This document shows, piece by piece, positions 24,515 through 32,249 of a stretch of DNA of 64,000 nt; position 1 is the first letter of the stretch; each line of letters starts with the position of its first letter. The stretch lies in assembly GCA_947475165.1 (NCBI GenBank), contig CANJLD010000019.1, forward strand, positions 1 to 64,000, given 5' to 3'. Source of the DNA: Bacteroidota bacterium (lineage in GTDB: Bacteria; Bacteroidota; Bacteroidia; Chitinophagales; LD1). A program made the translations under genes and the position numbers. A model generated the notes under the pieces. The model saw only the letters and a program-made list of their open reading frames with translations. It was not told the DNA's origin and did no database searches.

Positions 24515-25800
24515 GTAAGAAGGTTCTAATCTTCACCTATTATTTTCCGCCTGCCGGTGGTGTTGCTGTGCAGCGTTTTCTAAAGTTTTCGAAATACTTA
24601 CCGGAGTTTGGCTGGGAGCCGATTATTGTAACGGTTGCCAACGGCAGTTATCCTTATTTCGATGAATCGTTATTGAAAGAAATTTCTCCCTCGCTTAAAG
24701 TTTACCGCACCAAAACCTTTGAACCGTTTGAGTTTTATAATATGCTGAAAGGGAAGAAAGGCAAAGCTATGCCGGTTGTTTCGGTGGGTTCGCATCAGAA
24801 CAAATCTTTCTTTCAAAAAATATCGGAATACATCCGCGCTAACTTTTTTGTTCCTGATGCACGAATGGGCTGGGTGACTTATGCGGTTAAGCAAGCTGAG
24901 GAAATAATAAAGAGCGAAAAGATAAATGCCATTATTACAACCGGTCCTCCACACTCTACTCATCTAATCGGTTTAGAATTAAAAGAAAAGTTCGGTTTGA
25001 AATGGATTGCAGATTTCCGTGACCCGTGGACAGGTATTTTCTACAACAACATTTTACCTCGCACAGAATCAACTAAACAAAAGGATAAGACGCTTGAAAC
25101 AAAAGTTTTGCAAACTGCCGATTTAGTTACAGTGATTAGCCCGGGAATGAAGCATGAGTTTGAAGATAGAGCTAAGAAGATTGAAGTGGTGATGAATGGG
25201 TTTGATGAAGAAGATTTTCTGAAGTCAGAAGTCAGAAATCAGAAATCAGAGGTGTTCACTATCCGGTATGTTGGCAATTTGATGGCGAGTCAGAATGTTG
25301 AAGTGTTTTGGAAAGCGATTAGAGAATTGCGGATTGCGAATTTTGAATTGCGGATTGAATTTATAGGACGGGTTGACGATGCGGTGAAGAAAAGCATTTC
25401 GGAAAACGGTTTGAATGATTGCGTTACCTATATAGATTTTGTTGACCATAACAAAGCCGTTCAACTTATGCAGGAAGCAAGCATGTTGCTGTTTGTGATT
25501 CCAGATGTGAAGGACAATGCGCTTATTTTAACCGGTAAGTTGTTTGAATACCTTGCTTCGAAGAGTGAGATGATTTCGATTGGTCCGGTTAATGGAAATG
25601 CTGATGAAGTATTGAAGCAAACAGGTAGGAAAGCAATGATTGGTTTTGCAGATGAAGCAGAAACTAAAAGGCAATTACAAGCTGCTATTAATTGTTTCAC
25701 TCAGACAAAAGCTGCTTATAAATACAGCGATAACAGCGAACAGGTTTTCAGCAGAAGAAATCAAACGAGCATTTTATCTCAACTGCTTCAGTCGTTATAG
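24511..25800 (+). CDS. Glycosyltransferase, GT4-like
   Basis: A 429-residue cytoplasmic glycosyltransferase of the GT-B fold. The N-terminal domain starts with KVLIFTYYFPPAGGVAVQRFLKF, the typical glycine-rich acceptor loop. The C-terminal nucleotide-sugar domain contains FTIRYVGNLMASQNVEVFW and the SMLLFVIPDVKDNALILTGKLFEYLAS region with the conserved acid. The start is a GTG overlapping the YfhO stop. Two heptamer arrays (25221-25248 and 25324-25358) encode low-complexity inserts (SEVRNQKSEV and RELRIANFELRIE) at two loop positions around 238-247 and 272-283. Donor and acceptor are unknown. Confidence 0.85.
   Translation: MSKKVLIFTYYFPPAGGVAVQRFLKFSKYLPEFGWEPIIVTVANGSYPYFDESLLKEISPSLKVYRTKTFEPFEFYNMLKGKKGKAMPVVSVGSHQNKSFFQKISEYIRANFFVPDARMGWVTYAVKQAEEIIKSEKINAIITTGPPHSTHLIGLELKEKFGLKWIADFRDPWTGIFYNNILPRTESTKQKDKTLETKVLQTADLVTVISPGMKHEFEDRAKKIEVVMNGFDEEDFLKSEVRNQKSEVFTIRYVGNLMASQNVEVFWKAIRELRIANFELRIEFIGRVDDAVKKSISENGLNDCVTYIDFVDHNKAVQLMQEASMLLFVIPDVKDNALILTGKLFEYLASKSEMISIGPVNGNADEVLKQTGRKAMIGFADEAETKRQLQAAINCFTQTKAAYKYSDNSEQVFSRRNQTSILSQLLQSL
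25221..25248. repeat. Heptanucleotide tandem array in a coding sequence, 4 units
   Basis: GAAGTCA, GAAGTCA, GAAATCA, GAAATCA, in frame in the glycosyltransferase, just before the nucleotide-sugar domain. Confidence 0.85.
25324..25358. repeat. Heptanucleotide tandem array in a coding sequence, 5 units
   Basis: GAATTGC, GGATTGC, GAATTTT, GAATTGC, GGATTGA, in frame, about 75 bp after the previous array in the same gene. Confidence 0.75.
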
Positions 25801-26868
25801 TCTTTTGCAAAGCGCAAGCAGTTTCTCTTTGCGCTTTTCTAAAGTATAGTTCTCCGTAATTCTTAATCGGGCTTTATTGCGGAGAGTGTCTTTTTCTGCA
25901 CTCAATGCCTGTTGAATGATTTGAGTTAATTCATTTACACTTCTGTTCTTCAATACAAAACCGCTATCACCAATTATTTCTGGAATAGAAAACACGTTGG
26001 AGCCGATAGGAATACATTCGCACAACATAGCTTCGCAAAGTGAATTGGGGAACCCCTCTGCCATGGAAAGCTGTAAATAGAATTCGCATTCACTGAAGAT
26101 ATCTATCAACTCCTCGTTCTTCACCGCAGGAAGAATTTTTACGTTGGGTGATTTAGTTTGAATACGGTTTTTATCGTCAACACCCAAAATAATAAACTCA
26201 CAATCGGGAAAGGATGTTGCTACTTCCAAAATTAAATCAATGCCTTTCAACTGTTGCTGAAAGTGATACTCCCACGCACCGCTCACGGTGATAAAAGTGT
26301 TTTTCTTTCCTTGCCTGCCGGCAGGCAGGTTCTCTTTCGTGCAATGCCATTTAACCGTGTCGTAGCCGTTAGTGATTTCTGTAAAAGGAGTTTTCAATTG
26401 CGGCAAACGCGCATAAATACCTTGTTGACTCGGCTCGCTCTTATCATAAGTATAATCGCATTGCATCAATGTTTTGTGCTTGGGTGCAATGTGCGAGCAC
26501 AACTGAAAAGATGCCTTTGTAAACCAACTCAGGAATTTCTTTTGCCAGTTACCATAACCAATCTTCGGAAAGTAATGTGCATCGGTTCCACCGGAGATGA
26601 TTAAACAGGGCTTGCCGAATATTCTTGCATAAAGAGCGGGAAGAAAAGAATGATAACCGGCAAACTGTATGACAATTAAATCTGCAGACCATATGTAACG
26701 CAACAGAAATAACTTCTGTGCGCTGAAGCTGAATGGAGTTTGCCATTTCTTCTTCGGCAGAAAGTCGTGCTGCTGAACGTTGAATTCGGAGGAAAGGATT
26801 TCCAAATCCTTTTTAATAAAGGAGGAAAAGTGATTGTAGAACAATAAAATGTTCTTTCGGTGGCTCAA
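25795..26868 (-). CDS. Glycosyltransferase, GT4-like
   Basis: A 357-residue GT-B-type glycosyltransferase that converges with the previous one and overlaps it by six bases. The C-terminal domain shows FITVSGAWEYHFQQQLKGIDL, ILGVDDKNR and the acidic motif SMAEGFPNSLCEAMLCECIPIGSNV, where the EGFPNSLCEAM segment corresponds to the E-x7-E retaining-GT4 signature. The start is probably the TTG at 26868 (SHRKNILLFYNHFS). A 14-bp palindrome (26313-26326) inserts LPAGRQG into the interdomain region. The substrate is unknown; it is likely a surface-glycan enzyme. Confidence 0.82.
   Translation of the reverse strand: MSHRKNILLFYNHFSSFIKKDLEILSSEFNVQQHDFLPKKKWQTPFSFSAQKLFLLRYIWSADLIVIQFAGYHSFLPALYARIFGKPCLIISGGTDAHYFPKIGYGNWQKKFLSWFTKASFQLCSHIAPKHKTLMQCDYTYDKSEPSQQGIYARLPQLKTPFTEITNGYDTVKWHCTKENLPAGRQGKKNTFITVSGAWEYHFQQQLKGIDLILEVATSFPDCEFIILGVDDKNRIQTKSPNVKILPAVKNEELIDIFSECEFYLQLSMAEGFPNSLCEAMLCECIPIGSNVFSIPEIIGDSGFVLKNRSVNELTQIIQQALSAEKDTLRNKARLRITENYTLEKRKEKLLALCKRL
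26313..26326. repeat. GCCTGCCGGCAGGC palindrome within a glycosyltransferase gene
   Basis: A perfect 14-bp palindrome of 86 percent G+C in an otherwise AT-rich gene, followed by AGG. It encodes the insert LPAGRQG. I recall the same peptide stretch interrupting unrelated proteins in Bacteroidota genomes, so it looks like a dispersed short repeat. Confidence 0.65.
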
Positions 26869-26977
26869 TTATGTTCTGCTTTAACCTGTTCTTTCTTTCG
26901 CATCTTGAAGTAGGATGACCGAAAATAAAATTATTTGACATTGAACGAGGCAGTGTGGTGCGCAACACAATCCGTAA

Positions 26978-27056
26978 TTGTGATTGCGAAGCTTTGCTAA
27001 ACAACCCCCTATTGCATGGAGATTACTTCGTCCTCAGAGCCATCATCGCAATGACG
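26978..27056. repeat. Degenerate palindromic element
   Basis: The left arm TGTGATTGCGAAGCTTTGC and the right arm TCGCAATGACG resemble the arms of the element at 2549-2627, and an inner GAGATTACTTCG echoes its inner stem. It ends exactly at the stop codon of the following small gene. The 188-bp stretch 26869-27056 holds nothing else recognisable. Confidence 0.55.
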
Positions 27057-27374
27057 CTACTTCTCCCAGCCATAATCTCTTTCTACCAAACACACTCTTA
27101 GTTTATACTGCGCATACCATTTTTCTTTGCCTTGTTTTTGCGCCTCTAAATGTTCCATGTTCATTTTCCAGTTGCGGATGCTTTCTAAGTCTTTCCAGTA
27201 AGAAACGGTTATAGCAGTTTCCTGCCTTGCTGATTCTATTCCTAAGTAACCGGGTTGCTGTTTGGCGAGTTCTTCCATGCGGTCTGCCATTTCTGAATAG
27301 CCGTAGTTGCCTTCGGTGCGCAGGCTGGTGAAGATTACTGCATAGTAAGGTGCCGGTGGTGTTTGTGCTATCAT
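27057..27374 (-). CDS. Antibiotic biosynthesis monooxygenase (ABM) domain protein
   Basis: A 105-residue dimeric alpha/beta-barrel-type protein. The N-terminal strand YYAVIFTSLRT, the helix MADRMEELAKQQPGYLGIES and the strand ITVSYWKDLESIRNWKMNMEHLEAQKQGKEKWY match the ABM fold. Such proteins can be heme-degrading or quinone monooxygenases, or simple dimeric domains; the residues needed to choose are not evident. It lies 8 bp downstream of the 27382 gene in the same minus-strand order reversed, i.e. it begins just after the end of that frame's neighbour. Confidence 0.8.
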   Translation of the reverse strand: MIAQTPPAPYYAVIFTSLRTEGNYGYSEMADRMEELAKQQPGYLGIESARQETAITVSYWKDLESIRNWKMNMEHLEAQKQGKEKWYAQYKLRVCLVERDYGWEK

Positions 27375-27381
27375 TTTAAAT

Positions 27382-28275
27382 TTATTGAACCACTAATTTA
27401 CCCGAACCCATCTTGTTTTCAAACGAGGTTACCGTGTATACATACAAACCCTTGCTTATTTCATTCAAAGGCACTGTAGTTTCTTTACCGGTTAGTTGTT
27501 TTTGCAAAACCATTCTGCCGGTTATATCGAAAAGCTGAAAAACCCCATCACTTTCTGTTTGAATGGTGATGAAGTTTTGAGTGACAGGATTTGGGATAAG
27601 TTGAATAACAGAACTAGCTATTTCCTTTATTCCAGTAAAAACAATAGTATCAATATCGCAGTAGTTATAGTTCGGGTTAGAATAAACCAATTGATTTTGC
27701 TCATAATAACATAGGAGTGTTTCCAGCCATAGTAAACCACCTTCTTCAATTGAATCACTTCCAGGATGCACCAAATAAGAATATAAGCTTCCAATTCCAT
27801 CTACCCATACATCCGGATGATAAAGCTCATCTAAGTATTGCCCGCAGGACATAAACATTCTCTTTCTGTAATGCCCTAAATTAACGCTGTCAATAGAGTC
27901 AACGTGACAGACAATTGAATAGGAGTTACTCAAATGGTCATAAATTCTAACTGTGTCGGCTTTGCTTAAACCAAAATCATAAATCAAATTTTCGATTGAG
28001 TCTGAGGATTCTAACAACCAAACTTTGCTGAGAGTATCCTTTCTGATATAGAATTCTGTACCTGCTGCATGCGATACATCCTGATAAGCATTACCATAAA
28101 TTATGTGCGTTCCTCCAATAAAAAATTCGTTCGTGAAATAATGTTCAACTCCGGGGGCTATTGTTTCTTCTAATGTAATCCACTGCGCAGTAGAATCAGC
28201 AAACCGGAAATTAGTTTGAGCAAAGAGCCCACCAGTTGTAACTGCAAGAACAATAAAGAGTAAAAGTTTTTTCAT
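27382..28275 (-). CDS. Secreted protein with T9SS type A sorting domain
   Basis: A 297-residue exported protein with signal peptide MKKLLLFIVLAVTTGGLFAQ. The middle region (about 20-210) is an unrecognised beta-rich domain. The C-terminal 80 residues form a T9SS type A sorting domain (VIQLIPNPVTQNFITIQTES ... FQLFDITGRMVLQKQL ... GLYVYTVTSFENKMGSGKLVV), which directs export through the outer membrane and attachment to the cell surface. The function of the cargo part is unknown. It is transcribed toward the ABM gene and may be cotranscribed with it. Confidence 0.85.
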   Translation of the reverse strand: MKKLLLFIVLAVTTGGLFAQTNFRFADSTAQWITLEETIAPGVEHYFTNEFFIGGTHIIYGNAYQDVSHAAGTEFYIRKDTLSKVWLLESSDSIENLIYDFGLSKADTVRIYDHLSNSYSIVCHVDSIDSVNLGHYRKRMFMSCGQYLDELYHPDVWVDGIGSLYSYLVHPGSDSIEEGGLLWLETLLCYYEQNQLVYSNPNYNYCDIDTIVFTGIKEIASSVIQLIPNPVTQNFITIQTESDGVFQLFDITGRMVLQKQLTGKETTVPLNEISKGLYVYTVTSFENKMGSGKLVVQ

Positions 28276-28418
28276 GCTTTATCTACTCTGCAAGATAAAA
28301 GGAATAAGCATAGGCGTATTTATTCCCCTAAAAAATGACATTTCCATGACAATTCTCGCTTGCAAATAAGCGAATCTGTTTTTTCTTTTGCAGGTACACT
28401 AAAAATCAATTATTCACT

Positions 28419-28664
28419 ATGAAAACACCACTTCTTGCTCCCCGCGAAAAGGCGGGAATGCTCCTGCTTGCCTGCGGCCTGAGCGAAACACAGACGGGCG
28501 AAAAATTAGGCGTAAGCCAGTCAACCATTCATGACGACCGGGGCATAACCTACAAGAAACTAAAAGCCAATTGCTTTGTAGTAGCTGTTGTTAAAGCCCT
28601 GCTGCTTGGCGAAATTACCTTAGAGGAACTTCGCTTTTTGTATGTAAGCATGGGAGCCATTTAA
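28419..28664 (+). CDS. Small helix-turn-helix protein (LuxR/sigma-70 region 4-like)
   Basis: An 81-residue protein dominated by one DNA-binding fold. LAPREKAGMLLLACGLSETQTGEKLGVSQSTIHDDRGITYKKLKA matches the four-helix GerE/region-4 pattern (REKxxLLLxAxGLSxxxxxxxLGVSxxTIxxxRxxxxxKL). No receiver or sensor domain is present. It stands alone in front of the first 21-bp tandem array (28820-29008), so it is tempting to see the array as its target, but nothing proves this. A hairpin-like CGCTTGCAAATAAGCG lies in its upstream region. Confidence 0.7.
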   Translation: MKTPLLAPREKAGMLLLACGLSETQTGEKLGVSQSTIHDDRGITYKKLKANCFVVAVVKALLLGEITLEELRFLYVSMGAI

Positions 28665-28720
28665 CATAAACAGCTATTTAGGTTATTGACCATTATTTAA
28701 AAGCTGCGCACCTTCGTTTT

Positions 28721-29122
28721 ATGAAATTGATGAAGACGGAGCCGGCTATCCTTTTGCTTTTTCTACCGGTAATGAACCGGTTGGTTCTAAGTAGCAATTA
28801 TTTTAAAGCAAGTAAAGGTAAGTTTATACAAACCTTTCATAAGTTCTCACAAAATATCACTCAGGAACTACTAAGTATCTATAAGTTTCTTCAAAGTATC
28901 CGTCAGTTTCTCCAAACCCTGAATAAGTTCTTCCAAAGTATCTGTAGGGAACTACAAACCTTCAATAAGTTTCTCCAAACCTTGAATAAGTTCCTCCAAA
29001 GTATGCGCAATGATTCATCTTTTGGGCAAAAAGCTTCAAAAACAGGGGAGGTTAGTCAAAACTCCTTCAACTCTTTTTTATTCTTTAATCAATTAAATAA
29101 ACACTTATGGCAAAATTTGTAA
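28721..29122 (+). CDS. Possible protein made of heptad repeats (array ORF)
   Basis: A 133-codon open frame runs through the 21-bp array and ends inside the next gene, overlapping it by 16 bases. It opens with a hydrophobic stretch (PAILLLFLPVMNRLVL) and then has nine 7-residue repeats of the type KFLQTLN / KFFQSIC, an amphipathic heptad pattern that could form a coiled coil. The upstream box CACCTTCG four bases before the ATG, with TTG 20 bp further up, resembles the promoter geometry of other genes here. An array of period 21 keeps any stop-free frame open automatically, so the ORF may be accidental. Confidence 0.3.
   Translation: MKLMKTEPAILLLFLPVMNRLVLSSNYFKASKGKFIQTFHKFSQNITQELLSIYKFLQSIRQFLQTLNKFFQSICRELQTFNKFLQTLNKFLQSMRNDSSFGQKASKTGEVSQNSFNSFLFFNQLNKHLWQNL
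28820..29008. repeat. Tandem array, nine exact 21-bp units
   Basis: Nine consecutive degenerate units begin every 21 bp (28820, 28841 ... 28988) with no insertion or deletion; the typical unit is AAGTTTCTCCAAACCTTGAAT. Positions AAGTT, CAAA and the final AT are the best kept. The array ends 98 bp before the start of the two-module hypothetical gene. On the minus strand it presents TTTGGAG once per unit. Confidence 0.9.
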
Positions 29123-30186
29123 GGGTGGACATGCCCGTTAACAGCCCGAAAGAAACTCTTTCGTTATGCGTAGAAATTATTGAACGCGATACCCTGCTTG
29201 GCGCGGCAAGCCCGCTGGCAGGCTTTGTAGATATGGCGGTGTTTGCCACCAAGCACACCAACGCCAACACCAAGCAAAAGGCGGGCAACAAAAGCGCTGA
29301 CGATGCGCAGACTACTTATAACATGTGTTCCAGCAAATGCGGGCTTGCAGCCGGGCAAACTAAGGATACCGAAAACAAGGTGTATTGGTTTGTGGTGCAG
29401 ATACGCGATATTCTGCTGCTTAAATACAAGGGCGTAGAAGAAACGCTGAGCCAGTATGGGTTTAATGTGGTGATTTCGCAAACCGGTGCGCGCAAGAACG
29501 TGCGGGTAGATATGCCCACCAAACCCGAAACTATGCTGGAGTTAGCCGATGCCATTATTGAAAAACATACCGAGCTTGGTGTGGCAAGTCCGCTAACCGC
29601 AGCATTGGTTGATATGACTGCCTTTGAAACTTTGGTAACCGAGGCTAATACTTTGCTTGATGACTGGAAAAGTTTTACGGAAGATGCGCAGACTTTCCAC
29701 AATCAGGCACAGGTTATTCTGGGTTATGCCGATGGGCAAACCAGCGAAACCGAAGGCACTATCTATTATTATCTGTGCATTATCCGCGACCGGTTGCTGC
29801 AAAAGTATCAGGGCACCGAAGAGGCACTTGCCCAGTGGGGTTTTAAAGTAGTTATCAGCAGCAAGCAAACAGGCCCTAAAAAAACCGAGCCTATAGTAAT
29901 AGAAGGCGAAGTAAATGCCGGTGCTACGGCTAACATTGACCTGAACAATACGGGCGTACAGGGCGATACAAAAATAAAGCTCGAAAACCCGGGCAGTACG
30001 GTGCTGCAGTATTATTTCACCAATGTAATAAACGGCATACCGGTGGGTGCTTTTGTAGAAGTGCAACCCGGTGAAACCAAAACCAAAACACCTATTGAAT
30101 TAGGCGCCAGTCAGTTTAATCTGTTTTTTACCGTGCGCAGTTTGGGCGTAGTAAAGGGACTATTTAAGGTAACAGTTGGGGTGTGA
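29107..30186 (+). CDS. Hypothetical protein with two tandem helical modules and a beta domain
   Basis: A 359-residue protein without signal peptide. Residues about 2-131 and 132-258 are two copies of one module: each begins VRVDMP, continues with an AIIEKHTELGVASPL-type helix, then a DAQ...GY/GLADGQT segment, and ends IRDxLLxKYxGxEExLxxxGFxVVIS. The last 100 residues (EPIVIEGEVNAGATANIDL onward) look like a beta sandwich. I recall similar modules in hypothetical proteins of Bacteroidota but no function. It follows the 21-bp array and is closed by a clear terminator at 30212-30242. G+C in this gene is visibly higher than in its flanks. Confidence 0.75.
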   Translation: MAKFVRVDMPVNSPKETLSLCVEIIERDTLLGAASPLAGFVDMAVFATKHTNANTKQKAGNKSADDAQTTYNMCSSKCGLAAGQTKDTENKVYWFVVQIRDILLLKYKGVEETLSQYGFNVVISQTGARKNVRVDMPTKPETMLELADAIIEKHTELGVASPLTAALVDMTAFETLVTEANTLLDDWKSFTEDAQTFHNQAQVILGYADGQTSETEGTIYYYLCIIRDRLLQKYQGTEEALAQWGFKVVISSKQTGPKKTEPIVIEGEVNAGATANIDLNNTGVQGDTKIKLENPGSTVLQYYFTNVINGIPVGAFVEVQPGETKTKTPIELGASQFNLFFTVRSLGVVKGLFKVTVGV

Positions 30187-30211
30187 TAAGTTGGCAGTAA
30201 TACTGTTTAAT

Positions 30212-30242
30212 TCCGCATCGGGTTACCGGTGCGGATTTTTTT
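30212..30242 (+). terminator. Rho-independent terminator
   Basis: TCCGCATCGG and CCGGTGCGGA form a 10-bp stem (one G-T pair) with loop GTTA, followed by seven T. It closes the 29107-30186 gene. Confidence 0.85.
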
Positions 30243-30263
30243 GTTTAGAAGAAAACTATATTT

Positions 30264-30281
30264 CTTCTCCTTCAGGAGAAG
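30264..30281. repeat. Short palindrome CTTCTCCT-TC-AGGAGAAG
   Basis: A perfect 8-bp inverted repeat with a 2-nt spacer, followed by GGTACCCGAACGGTGGATGA. This combination resembles an intergenic repeat of Bacteroidota that I recall; it lies between two converging genes. Confidence 0.45.
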
Positions 30282-30310
30282 GTACCCGAACGGTGGATGA
30301 GGTTGTATTC

Positions 30311-30994
30311 TTACTCCGAAATAATTCTCACCTCCGTTCTGCGGTTTTTTTGTTTACCGGCAGCGGTGGCGTTATCGGCAGTAGGTTGAGTATCGCCATA
30401 GCCTTTTGCTATAACACGCGCGGGTGCAATGCCTTTACTTTCTAAATATTTTTTTACTGCCTTAGCGCGGTCTTCCGAAAGTTTTTGATTGGCTTCGGCT
30501 TCGCCTACATTATCGGTATGCCCGGCAATTTCAATAAACAAAGTTTTTTGAATGTTCATGTATTCAGCCAATTCATTCAACTCCTTATTCGATTCAGCCC
30601 GCAGTGTAGATTTACCGGAATCGAAAAACACATTATCAAGCGTAAACGTGCGGGGCGGAGTGGCTGTAATGGTATACTCAAAAGTGTAAGGACCGGCAGC
30701 CGAAGGCATGTCGAGCACGAGGTCGCTCTGCACGGTGGTAAACAATTTGTATTTCACTTTATACTTCTGTGCCGGTGGAATAAGTATTTGAAACTTACCG
30801 GAAGCATCGGTAGTGCCGCTGAATTCCTTACCATCTTTTATAGAAGTAAAGGTGACCAGCTTACCGGTTTGCGGTTTGCCTTTATCATCTACCACTTCCA
30901 CTTTTAAAAGTGCCTGTGTCATAGTAGCTTTAAGTTCCTGTGCAGATAAATGCGCGGTAATAAGTATAAAGGCGAAGAGCAATATTTTTTTCAT
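30311..30994 (-). CDS. OmpA family outer-membrane / peptidoglycan-binding protein
   Basis: A 227-residue exported protein (signal MKKILLFAFILITAHLSAQ). A carboxypeptidase-regulatory-like beta domain covers about 25-115 (VEVVDDKGKPQTGKLVTF). A complete OmpA domain covers about 118-227: VFFDSGKSTLRAESNKEL, then IEIAGHTDNVGEAEANQKLSEDRAKAV and AKGYGDTQPTADN...NRRTEVRI. The Asp and Arg that bind diaminopimelate are kept. It anchors to the cell wall and probably sits in the outer-membrane space. It lies 6 bp downstream of the SUMF1-type gene and is likely cotranscribed with it. Confidence 0.9.
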   Translation of the reverse strand: MKKILLFAFILITAHLSAQELKATMTQALLKVEVVDDKGKPQTGKLVTFTSIKDGKEFSGTTDASGKFQILIPPAQKYKVKYKLFTTVQSDLVLDMPSAAGPYTFEYTITATPPRTFTLDNVFFDSGKSTLRAESNKELNELAEYMNIQKTLFIEIAGHTDNVGEAEANQKLSEDRAKAVKKYLESKGIAPARVIAKGYGDTQPTADNATAAGKQKNRRTEVRIISE

Positions 30995-31000
30995 GTTTTT

Positions 31001-31786
31001 TTAATTTTCTAATACTTGTGCAAAATATCTAAAACCTACAAAGGCTTGTGCGTTTCCATCGTATTTATATTTAGTGGCAATGGCTAAATATTCTGATTTA
31101 TCTCTCCAACTGCCGCCTTTTACAATTCCTTTTTCATTTATCATTTCAGCCACATTACCACTCATGTTATACAGCCCGAAATTATTTTTGTAATACGAAC
31201 CCACCGGTGCCGTTATGTCAGCACCTATAGGCGGCTTTCCTTTAAATTTTATGGTGTCATTTAATTCCTGTTTAAAATTACACATCGCCTCACCGGTTTT
31301 GTTGTGCAGGTCGTTCCCTTGCCACGGATAAGTGGCAGAATTATCTCCTGCCTGTGCTGCCATTATCCATTCGCTTTCTGAAGGAAGCTGAAAAAGCACT
31401 TTCTTGAATTTTCTTTTTGGGTCGGCATTATATTGCGCAGTCAGCCATTCGCAAAACAGTTTCGCTGCTTCATAATTTATACATACCACCGGATAGTTTT
31501 GATACGCAGGGTGCTTATGATAGTGTTGAATATAGGGTTCATTGTAACTGTATTTATCTCTCCATCTTAAAGTATCAATTTGAGCAATAGTCAGCAAACC
31601 GGTATCGTTTGAATTCTTTAAAGAACTCAGAAACGTCATATACAGTTTGTTCGAAACTTCATACTTAGAAGCATACAGTCCATCCTCAATCTTTACTAAA
31701 GATTTATTGATTTCCTTGATGTCAATCTGCGCAAAAGCTGTAAAGCATAATAAGGCAGAGAAGGTAATGGAGGATAGTTTTTTCAT
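31001..31786 (-). CDS. SUMF1/formylglycine-generating-enzyme-fold protein, exported
   Basis: A 261-residue exported protein (signal MKKLSSITFSALLCFTAFA) with the C-type-lectin-like FGE-sulfatase fold: YEVSNKLYMTFL, YPVVCINYEAAKLFCEWL, QLPSESEWIMAAQAG, YNMSGNVAEMI and KGGSWRD. The cysteine pair needed by true formylglycine-generating enzymes is not seen in the usual place, so this is more likely a structural or GldK/GldJ-like relative, several of which support gliding and T9SS in this phylum. It is cotranscribed with the OmpA gene. Confidence 0.82.
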   Translation of the reverse strand: MKKLSSITFSALLCFTAFAQIDIKEINKSLVKIEDGLYASKYEVSNKLYMTFLSSLKNSNDTGLLTIAQIDTLRWRDKYSYNEPYIQHYHKHPAYQNYPVVCINYEAAKLFCEWLTAQYNADPKRKFKKVLFQLPSESEWIMAAQAGDNSATYPWQGNDLHNKTGEAMCNFKQELNDTIKFKGKPPIGADITAPVGSYYKNNFGLYNMSGNVAEMINEKGIVKGGSWRDKSEYLAIATKYKYDGNAQAFVGFRYFAQVLEN

Positions 31787-31925
31787 TCTGTCTGTTTAAG
31801 TGGGTGGCTAAATGTTAAGCTTAGCTTGCAGCACACGCAAATCTTCGCTTTCATGCAACTAAGTTTTACATAAAACACAGAAGCAGACAATAAGTAACAG
31901 AATAGTTGTGTGAAAATTTATTGCA

Positions 31926-32249
31926 CTAAACCTTGATAGCAAATACAGCAAGTAATTTTTCATCTACCTTTTTCAAATCGGCAGCTGATAAACTTCCAAG
32001 TTCTCCAAGCGCAAGGTCTTTATCTATAGTGGCAAGTTTACTCAACTTTATAAGCGAGTCAACTTTCAATCCGTTTGCAGAAGTTGCAATTACGTCCACA
32101 TCATTTATCTCCTGTTTCACCACTTTAGAAGTAATGAAAGCAACAGTAACATCAAATTGGTCGGCAACTAAAACTAAGGCAGGTCGTGTTTTTAAACCCG
32201 AAAAATCAGTAAAGGGAAAAGGTATTAAAACAATATCTCCCTTCTTCAT
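31926..32249 (-). CDS. Type II toxin, MazF/PemK family
   Basis: A 107-residue predicted mRNA interferase. The N-terminal signature KKGDIVLIPFPFTDFSGLKTRPALVL contains the conserved Arg of the active site and the PFxD loop of the family, and FITSKV follows in the second strand. It forms a pair with the antitoxin gene whose stop it overlaps by four bases (ATGA). Toxin second in the operon is the usual order, which keeps antitoxin in excess. Confidence 0.9.
   Translation of the reverse strand: MKKGDIVLIPFPFTDFSGLKTRPALVLVADQFDVTVAFITSKVVKQEINDVDVIATSANGLKVDSLIKLSKLATIDKDLALGELGSLSAADLKKVDEKLLAVFAIKV

Noticed and set aside
28820-29008. CRISPR array
   Set aside because: Units are contiguous and of 21 bp with no spacers, and no cas genes are present. 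The same applies to the array at 55369.
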